Source: a virus
Direction: 5' to 3' (one strand)
Length of the DNA: 64,000 nucleotides
IMG/VR virus record: IMGVR_UViG_3300020183_000014
Location: 62,001 to 126,000 of that record
Positions 58,273 through 64,000 of this stretch are shown here, piece by piece. Position numbers and translations under genes: made by a program. The notes beneath the pieces were generated by a model. That model had not been told where the DNA came from, made no database searches, and saw only the letters and a program-made list of their open reading frames with translations. Within the stretch, counting starts at the first letter, position 1. Each line of letters begins with the position of its first letter.

Positions 58273-59306
58273 TATAAAAGTTTATCTAAGTTTATTAATT
58301 CATCAACAAATAGTTTTGAATAAGAATCTAATCTTGAATTTTCCTCATACCATTTTCTACCATTTTGACCAATAAATTCTACCAATTTCGGTTTGTTTTT
58401 TAATTCTTCAAATTTTTCAATATAAGCGTTCGCTAATCTGGGAAAATCAGACAAATCATCACAATCAACTTTAGCATAATGATAATTAGGAATCAATTTA
58501 TTATGATATTGAATAGCTAATTCAGGTCTTATAACCGCACAACCCAAACCCATACCGTCAATTAAACGACCTGATATTTCTACCACTGAGTTTACGTCCA
58601 TAATGATAGAATATTGTGAAAGTTCTATCATAAATTCATCACCCGTTAACCTATCGGGATAAAAAATGTTAAACCTATCATCAAAATGTCTCAAGTATTC
58701 CCTAAACGGGGCATTACCACCTCTTAAAAACAATTTTTCGGGTATTTTCCTATCGACCCTATTGTATAACTTTTCAATTTCAATCATACCACTTTTAAAA
58801 TATGTTGACATGGTACACGGTGTGTAGACATATTCCAAACAATTTTTTTTATACCCCTCTTCATCGGTACAATCAAATGGTATCATTGGTTTATAATGTA
58901 CGACATCAAAATTAATGCCCACAGGTTGAAACACATCAACACAATTATCTAAATCCCAACCCCAAGGCGATTCGCCCTTTGTTATATAATACCCCCTATC
59001 GCAATACGATATTATCATAAACTTTCCCGTTTTTGGATTTTTTATGACAGGTGTGGCAATACCATATGCGGGGCAACAACAATCTTTGTTTATTAATCTT
59101 GTATTAATTGGTATGAATTCAATTTCTGGATATTTTTTAATTAAACTTCTAAGAATTTCTATGGGACATATTTGATGCATATATTCTACACCATCGTATG
59201 TAATGTCGGGATTTTTAATATCGTCTGCGTCGAATTCACTAAACCCGTCAACCCCCGTAACTTGAGGAAAATCTAAATAAAATTCTATTTTTTTGATTGA
59301 CGACAT
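58272..59306 (-). CDS. Putative glycosyltransferase (GT-B-like)
   Basis: A 344-residue protein of unknown family. It has a Cys-rich patch DCCCPAYG (about 74-81), a region FLRGGNAPFREYLRHFDDR (about 194-212), and DVNSVVEISGRLIDGMGLGC (about 237-256), the latter like the donor-site helix of GT-B enzymes where a Gly-Leu-Gly turn follows a Glu. Position among transferases supports the call. It overlaps both neighbours by one base. Confidence 0.5.
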   Translation of the reverse strand: MSSIKKIEFYLDFPQVTGVDGFSEFDADDIKNPDITYDGVEYMHQICPIEILRSLIKKYPEIEFIPINTRLINKDCCCPAYGIATPVIKNPKTGKFMIISYCDRGYYITKGESPWGWDLDNCVDVFQPVGINFDVVHYKPMIPFDCTDEEGYKKNCLEYVYTPCTMSTYFKSGMIEIEKLYNRVDRKIPEKLFLRGGNAPFREYLRHFDDRFNIFYPDRLTGDEFMIELSQYSIIMDVNSVVEISGRLIDGMGLGCAVIRPELAIQYHNKLIPNYHYAKVDCDDLSDFPRLANAYIEKFEELKNKPKLVEFIGQNGRKWYEENSRLDSYSKLFVDELINLDKLL

Positions 59307-60049
59307 TAATTACCAAATAATTTAGAAAAAAGACCCGTTTTATTATTTTCTAAATCAGAATTTTTTACAAAAACAGTTTGTCTACCCCATAGAACTTTGA
59401 TATATCCGTTTTCTAATAGATATGGTGTAAGGTATTTGTCTTTTCCACCTAAATCCGTATCAAAATCGGTGTCATCAATTGAAATCAGATGATTGTCAGC
59501 CAATTTATCTTTCGCGGCCATAAACGCCTCTAAATGTTTCTCAGCAAAATTATCAGTACCCACATCCCAACCATCTAAAAATAATAAATCAATTTTCTTA
59601 TTGAAATTTTTCAAAAACTCAATACCATCATGTGGAATGTGCATATGTAAATTACTTGGTATTGGTTCTTTAATGTGATGTTCATAAGAACTCTCAATTT
59701 CTTGTTTACACATTTGGTCGATATCAACCGTATGTACTTCAAAACCTTCTCTAACCCAAAAATAAGTTGAATGACCATCTTGACAACATGGGGGAGCGTC
59801 TTTACTTTCCAATTTCATTGAGTTATTATGATAAGAAATACAACTCTGAGTCAATTCTCTTCTTGTTGAACCAATTTCAACGATAACATTACCTTCAATT
59901 ATTTTCAATAACTCTACGGTTTTTGTAATCCAAGGTGCGGGGTAATTTCTAATACTATTTTCCTCGTGCGTTAAAATATTGTGGTCCCAATAGTATGTTG
60001 TTTTTTTAAAATTACTACATGCTTTTAATACTTCTGTAAATTTGCTCAT
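59306..60049 (-). CDS. Class I SAM-dependent methyltransferase-like protein
   Basis: A 247-residue protein with a NVIVEIGSTRRE strand-loop (about 54-65; SAM motif I), a VHTVDIDQM strand with acidic end (motif II) and a LLFLDGWDVGTDNF segment (about 134-147), like Methyltransf_24 members that modify sugars or lipids. A Cys-Cys pair (PPCCQ) near residue 88 is unusual. It is placed between two transferase genes. Confidence 0.6.
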   Translation of the reverse strand: MSKFTEVLKACSNFKKTTYYWDHNILTHEENSIRNYPAPWITKTVELLKIIEGNVIVEIGSTRRELTQSCISYHNNSMKLESKDAPPCCQDGHSTYFWVREGFEVHTVDIDQMCKQEIESSYEHHIKEPIPSNLHMHIPHDGIEFLKNFNKKIDLLFLDGWDVGTDNFAEKHLEAFMAAKDKLADNHLISIDDTDFDTDLGGKDKYLTPYLLENGYIKVLWGRQTVFVKNSDLENNKTGLFSKLFGN

Positions 60050-60053
60050 TTTT

Positions 60054-61322
60054 TTAATTATTTAAATTTATTTCTTTTCTTTCTACCCATCCTCTTTCAG
60101 GTGAGTGAGCCCAATAAACGACTCTTTTTGGTTCTTTTTCAATCAAAAACATTTCTTCGTAGTGAATTGGTCCATCACCATTTAAAAATTTTTGTAAATT
60201 ATGACCATCAATGTACTTGTTAAATATTGATAACCCATTTTCATCATCATACGCTACCAATATAAAATCATAATCATTTTCAGGTAGGTCATTTCTATCA
60301 ATATTAACTAAATAGTAAAATGATTTCATAAATGATTCCTCCCACTCTTCCTCTGTATCAAATTGTGGATTAGGTGGGAATTTATCGTCAATTGTCCACT
60401 TTTGAAACGCTCTTTTCTTGAAATGAATACCCGCATATTTTTCATAGTCACGAATAGTCCTATCAGTTCCCAACCCATATGGTCCTAAATCGTGACCATT
60501 ATCCTCAGTGCACAATAGTTGTCTAATTCTTGAACGAGCAACGTCATTACCTTTCCACCACATACTTTCACCCCGTTTATGTTGGTCATCCCATACCAAT
60601 TTACCAGCGCGTTCTTCTCTCATGGTTGCGTGCCATATAACAACTTGATGTGGGTGAAACAAATCGTATCCATGTGTAAAACTCCGAACCGAAAGATTGA
60701 TTTCTTCACCAGCAAAAAAGATATTTGGGTCGTGCCTAACTTCTTTAGCCCATTTATTAGGACCAAAACAAAAATGACCACTTAAGAATCTGGCGGGATA
60801 TGGTTTTGTCAAGTCTTGCCAACCACCACGAACACCGGCAGGTCTTATGAATATTGTACCATGTGGGTAAAAACATTCAGCTCTTGAGAACCAAGGTTCG
60901 TGAACTCTTTTTTCAGGGTCATTAAACGGGTCATAGTAAGGTAAATAACCACAAATAAGTGGATTATGTCCATCCTCCTTTAATTCGTGATACCAACCAA
61001 TCAATTTAGAATCCCAATTCTCAGAAAATCTATGATGAGAGTCTAATTGACAAACAAAATCTTCATCGGTTAACAATTCTTCATTAATGACAGAACGTGC
61101 ATACGCTAAACCTTTTGCTTCGGTATAATGAATGTCTTTTATTTTAAATCGTGGGTCATCTCTATACTCATCAACATTATCAAAACCATCCTCGGGGTTA
61201 AATTGTCGACAAATACCAAAGTGAATTCTTTCGGGAAACTGGGCGTTTTCTAACGCACTTTTTATTGTAGGTAATAACTCAGGTTCCCTATATGCTGGTA
61301 AATGAACTAATATTTTTTCCAT
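60054..61322 (-). CDS. GlcNAc-type glycosyltransferase (PF11397-like), copy 1
   Basis: A 422-residue protein of the family that includes eukaryotic Skp1 hydroxyproline GlcNAc-transferase: ILVHLPAYREPELLPTIKSA (4-23), an AKGLAYARSVI helix, FVCQLDSHHRF (about 88-98) holding the DxH-type metal site, FFAGEEINLSVR (about 206-217) and DLFHPHQVVIWH. Such enzymes move GlcNAc from UDP-GlcNAc to an acceptor; in phages they may glycosylate virion proteins or other glycans. A paralogue follows next in line. Confidence 0.78.
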   Translation of the reverse strand: MEKILVHLPAYREPELLPTIKSALENAQFPERIHFGICRQFNPEDGFDNVDEYRDDPRFKIKDIHYTEAKGLAYARSVINEELLTDEDFVCQLDSHHRFSENWDSKLIGWYHELKEDGHNPLICGYLPYYDPFNDPEKRVHEPWFSRAECFYPHGTIFIRPAGVRGGWQDLTKPYPARFLSGHFCFGPNKWAKEVRHDPNIFFAGEEINLSVRSFTHGYDLFHPHQVVIWHATMREERAGKLVWDDQHKRGESMWWKGNDVARSRIRQLLCTEDNGHDLGPYGLGTDRTIRDYEKYAGIHFKKRAFQKWTIDDKFPPNPQFDTEEEWEESFMKSFYYLVNIDRNDLPENDYDFILVAYDDENGLSIFNKYIDGHNLQKFLNGDGPIHYEEMFLIEKEPKRVVYWAHSPERGWVERKEINLNN

Positions 61323-61330
61323 ATATTTTA

Positions 61331-62587
61331 TTAAATTACACCCTCTAGTCTATTACCCCAACCATGTTTTTCTGAATGTGGCCAAACATACCATTTAGCG
61401 GGTTTACTTACCGTTTCAAAACTTCTCCATAGTTTACAGTAACCGTCCACATCTCTTTTCATCATTCGAATTTCTTCAGGTGAGGCGTCTTGTCTGTAAA
61501 TTTCATTACCATTTTCATCATTAAAAGACACCGCCCAAAACGTGTAGTCGTCATGAGGTACATCATGGTAACCAATATCTATACAATGTTTAAAATGTGA
61601 AGTAAATGAATTATCATATTCGATTTGGTCTTCAATATATGGATTTGGTGGGTGGTTGTAATCTAATGTATATCTTTGTGTCGCTCTTTTTTTAAAAGAG
61701 ATACCCGAATATCTTTCGTATTGTTCAAGAGTTCTATTTGGACCAAAACCAAAATCACCAAAATCAATTTCTTTACCGTCATTCTCCATACCAAATAGTT
61801 TCCTATTTTTATAATGACTGTACTCATTTCTTTTGTGCCATATCGGGTCGTCATCCCACTGTTTAGTGGAACCCCTACGAGTGTAATAGTGCCATATTAA
61901 AACTCGATGTAAATGGAATAAATCATATCCATGGGTATAGGCTCTAACAGATATCGAAATTTCCTCACCATGAAAATAATAATCGGGGTCATGTTGTACT
62001 TCTAACGCAAATTGACCAAGAGTGAAACAAAAGTGAGCGGAATAAAATCTAGCTTTGACAGGCTCGTCTCTTTCTTTAAAATCATCAATTGATGCCGGAA
62101 GAAAATGTATATTACCATCAGGACTAAATCTATCAAAGTTCATTTTCCATGGTACGTCTAAACGACCTTTTGGGTCGTTCTCAGGTTCGTATGAGGGTAT
62201 GTATCCCGTTAACATGGGTTTTTTATGACCCTTTTCCTGTAATTTTTTTAATTCTATAATTAATTCTTCATCCCAATTTTTTGTAAATCTGTGATGTGAG
62301 TCCAATTGTAAAGTGTACTCTTCACCATCATATTGTTGTTGTAAGATATGTCTCGCCCAACACGGACCTTTAGCTTTTGTATGATTGATGTCGATTATTT
62401 TAAATCGTGGGTCACATTTCCATTCATCTAAATTATCCCACTCATCATCTTTTGAGTGTTGCCAGGCAATGGAAAATACGAGTTTATCAGGGTTTTTGGC
62501 TTTCTTTATACAATCTTTGAGTGTTGGTAACAGTTCTTTATCCCTGTAGGCCGCTATCTGTATAAAAATTTTTCTATTATCAGGCAT
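61331..62587 (-). CDS. GlcNAc-type glycosyltransferase (PF11397-like), copy 2
   Basis: A 418-residue paralogue of the preceding enzyme with the same motif order: IFIQIAAYRDKELLPTLKDC (7-26), AKGPCWARHIL, YTLQLDSHHRF (about 91-101), YFHGEEISISVR (about 209-220) and DLFHLHRVLIWHYY. Similar length and motif spacing show a tandem duplication. It is the first gene of the leftward sugar island; 102 bases separate it from the divergent gene at 62690, so the island's promoter should lie there. Confidence 0.78.
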   Translation of the reverse strand: MPDNRKIFIQIAAYRDKELLPTLKDCIKKAKNPDKLVFSIAWQHSKDDEWDNLDEWKCDPRFKIIDINHTKAKGPCWARHILQQQYDGEEYTLQLDSHHRFTKNWDEELIIELKKLQEKGHKKPMLTGYIPSYEPENDPKGRLDVPWKMNFDRFSPDGNIHFLPASIDDFKERDEPVKARFYSAHFCFTLGQFALEVQHDPDYYFHGEEISISVRAYTHGYDLFHLHRVLIWHYYTRRGSTKQWDDDPIWHKRNEYSHYKNRKLFGMENDGKEIDFGDFGFGPNRTLEQYERYSGISFKKRATQRYTLDYNHPPNPYIEDQIEYDNSFTSHFKHCIDIGYHDVPHDDYTFWAVSFNDENGNEIYRQDASPEEIRMMKRDVDGYCKLWRSFETVSKPAKWYVWPHSEKHGWGNRLEGVI

Positions 62588-62689
62588 ACCGTAAACTTTT
62601 TTTTAAAAAATAACCATTTATTGTATCAATGTCAAGAGGTCTTTGTTTTTTCATCTTTATTTCTTATACTTTACTAAGACACTTAAAAC

Positions 62690-63061
62690 ATGAAAAACAT
62701 ATACCAACCAATCGTCATGGAAAAGGCGAGTGAAATTGTTCTCTTACTTAGGGAATCTGATTTTTTTAATGAGTATGAGATTGAAGACGAATCTTACGCG
62801 TTGGAGTTCTTCTGTGATAAACTCACAACAAAATTTATTAATGGCGACTTAGATGAAGACTCATTAGAAAATATCTTCAATCAAGACGACATGGAAGAAT
62901 TTCTAAAAGAAATAGTCACCGGTAGTCTTTTATATGAACTACAAAAAAAAGGAATCATAGACTCCATTGAAGATGAAAATAATGAAGAAAGGTTTTTTTT
63001 GACCGATAAAGGAAGGGAAATAGTTAAGAATATTGGAAGTGGGTTAGATAATGAGGAATAA
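62690..63061 (+). CDS. Hypothetical acidic protein
   Basis: A 123-residue acidic helical protein. The C-terminal part, LLYELQKKGIIDSIEDENNE followed by FFLTDKGREIVKNI, looks like a winged-helix end (Leu-x-Lys-Gly-hydrophobic, then wing and Thr-x-x-Gly-Arg helix) of a transcription-factor-like fold, without clear basic residues for DNA binding. It is divergent from the sugar island, so it might regulate it; this is inference only. Confidence 0.5.
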   Translation: MKNIYQPIVMEKASEIVLLLRESDFFNEYEIEDESYALEFFCDKLTTKFINGDLDEDSLENIFNQDDMEEFLKEIVTGSLLYELQKKGIIDSIEDENNEERFFLTDKGREIVKNIGSGLDNEE

Positions 63062-63394
63062 TTATTTTACTCTCTTTTCTTCAGCTTGACTTTGATTAGA
63101 ATATTTTTTATGGGTTTTAACTTTGTTTTTTAAAACTTTCAACGTAGAATGTGCATTAGATAAATTATCTGATATCGTCTTGAATCTACCGTTTGTTAAA
63201 GTTTTTAATCCATCTGGTGTTAAATCTTGTAATTTTCTTAACTCCTTAATGGTTTCACTAAGTTGGAATTCCAACTCATCGATTTTGAACTGAACCCTGT
63301 TGTAATCGTTCCTGTTAACTTTAGAAACTTCCTCATACAAAACGCTCCTAAGTATATTCAACACGTCATTTTCATTGATTTTGTTTAATTCCAT
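63062..63394 (-). CDS. Hypothetical coiled-coil protein
   Basis: A 110-residue helical protein with heptad-like Leu/Ile spacing at about 35-60 and a Lys-rich C-terminal helix; the start is near-leaderless after a TATTTATA motif. The N-terminal MELNKINENDVLNILRSVL helix resembles the N-termini of other virion-type proteins in the window. It ends one base after the stop of the convergent gene. Confidence 0.5.
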   Translation of the reverse strand: MELNKINENDVLNILRSVLYEEVSKVNRNDYNRVQFKIDELEFQLSETIKELRKLQDLTPDGLKTLTNGRFKTISDNLSNAHSTLKVLKNKVKTHKKYSNQSQAEEKRVK

Positions 63395-63398
63395 ATCC

Positions 63399-63406
63399 TA
63401 TAAATA
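63399..63406 (-). promoter_or_regulatory. Late-promoter-like motif, 4 bases from a start codon
   Basis: TATTTATAGGATATGG on the coding strand; the ATG is inside this string. Same arrangement as at 45994. Confidence 0.4.
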
Positions 63407-63477
63407 TCTTGGTTTAGGTGTTTGGTAAATTAAATTATTTTACTTACCTTTTTGATAAATAACTAAAAAGAGAAAAA

Positions 63478-64000
63478 ATGCAATTGTTTGATTTTGACGA
63501 CATACTAATTGAACCAGCAATAACTTCTGATGTCCGCTCTCGTAGTGAGATTAATTGTCGTTTGAGTAATGGATTATTACCATTAATGACAGCCCCAATG
63601 GATACGGTTGTAAGTCAAACCAATTTTGATTTATTTAAAGAGCAAGGTATTTTACCCGTATTGCCAAGAATTAAAAATCCTGATTCATCGTGGGTGGATT
63701 GTAGTATTTTTCTTTCTTACAGTATGTCTGACTTTGAAAAATTATTTTTAGAGTCAACAAGGACCGAATATTCCGAGGAACAACCAATGTTAGTACTAAT
63801 TGATGTGGCTAATGGGCACATGAAAGACTTGTTGATAATGACCGAACAAGCAAAGAAAAAATACGGAACAAATATTAAATTAATGGTTGGTAATGTTGCA
63901 AATCCCGAAACATTTTATGAATATTCCAAAGTAGGTGCTGATTACGTAAGAATTGGTATTGGTAATGGCAATGGTTGTTTGACAACTGTTCAAACAGGCG
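63478..64000 (+). CDS. IMP dehydrogenase/GMP reductase-like protein (cut by window edge)
   Basis: ATG at 63478; the frame is open to the right edge, giving 174 codons. MQLFDFDDILIEPA matches the start of GuaB/GuaC, PLMTAPMDTVVS (about 36-47) the conserved Met-x-Ala-Pro-Met-Asp motif, LMVGNVANPETF the Gly-Asn-Val strand and GADYVRIGIGNGNGCLTT (about 152-169) the active-site Cys loop. The Cys loop differs from the GxGSxCTTR of both classical enzymes. Role: purine nucleotide interconversion for the phage nucleotide pool. Start chosen at the first ATG after an A-rich leader. Confidence 0.8.
   Translation, partial: MQLFDFDDILIEPAITSDVRSRSEINCRLSNGLLPLMTAPMDTVVSQTNFDLFKEQGILPVLPRIKNPDSSWVDCSIFLSYSMSDFEKLFLESTRTEYSEEQPMLVLIDVANGHMKDLLIMTEQAKKKYGTNIKLMVGNVANPETFYEYSKVGADYVRIGIGNGNGCLTTVQTG

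Overview
This window is a piece of a large, AT-rich tailed-phage genome of the T4-like (Straboviridae-type) lineage. Head genes resembling T4 gp23 (capsid), gp22 (scaffold), gp21 (prohead protease), gp20 (portal) and gp17 (terminase) sit together on the minus strand, and a gp55-like late sigma factor sits on the plus strand. The host is probably a member of the Bacteroidota, most likely Flavobacteriia. The reasons are several promoter-like sites with the -33 TTTG / -7 TANNTTTG pattern, almost no Shine-Dalgarno sequences, and a bS21 homologue of the Bacteroidota kind. The genome continues past both edges: a glycosyltransferase is cut at the left and an IMPDH/GMP reductase-like gene at the right.

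Layout. 0-5 kb: glycosyltransferases, dUTPase, PhoH and a HAD-like protein. 5-12.8 kb (plus): gp55-like sigma, then baseplate/virion genes, including a gp5-like OB-fold protein. 12.8-27.6 kb (minus): dCMP deaminase, SAP-like protein, the head module, several probable head-internal proteins, a nucleotidyltransferase-fold protein and a KTSC protein; the plus-strand gene for ribosomal protein bS21 interrupts this block. 27.7-32.3 kb (plus): ClpC-like AAA+ ATPase, then an RNA-repair cassette (kinase, Rnl1-type RNA ligase, cyclic-phosphate receiver-domain protein). 32.3-40.7 kb: holin-like protein, four tRNAs, two HNH endonucleases, a YkuK-like RNase H fold, a TerD-domain protein, a metallophosphoesterase, and a tmRNA gene whose T-loop holds a group I intron; this stretch is rich in structured non-coding sequence. 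40.7-46 kb (minus): membrane-active virion-type proteins. 46-47.7 kb: lipoprotein, metallopeptidase, small membrane protein. 47.7-62.6 kb (minus): a 14-gene nucleotide-sugar and glycosyltransferase island with a His-type PMP 3-dehydratase and a split transketolase.

The genes point to a phage that brings many translation-related parts: tRNAs, tmRNA with its own degradation tag, bS21, RNA repair, and a Clp-type unfoldase that could act on tagged products. It also brings a pathway to build and attach an unusual sugar. The observations most worth pursuing are the intron-split phage tmRNA with a long divergent tag, the structured non-coding RNA after the TerD-domain gene, boxA-like sites before stable RNA genes, a duplicated intergenic RNA-like motif, and the sugar pathway.
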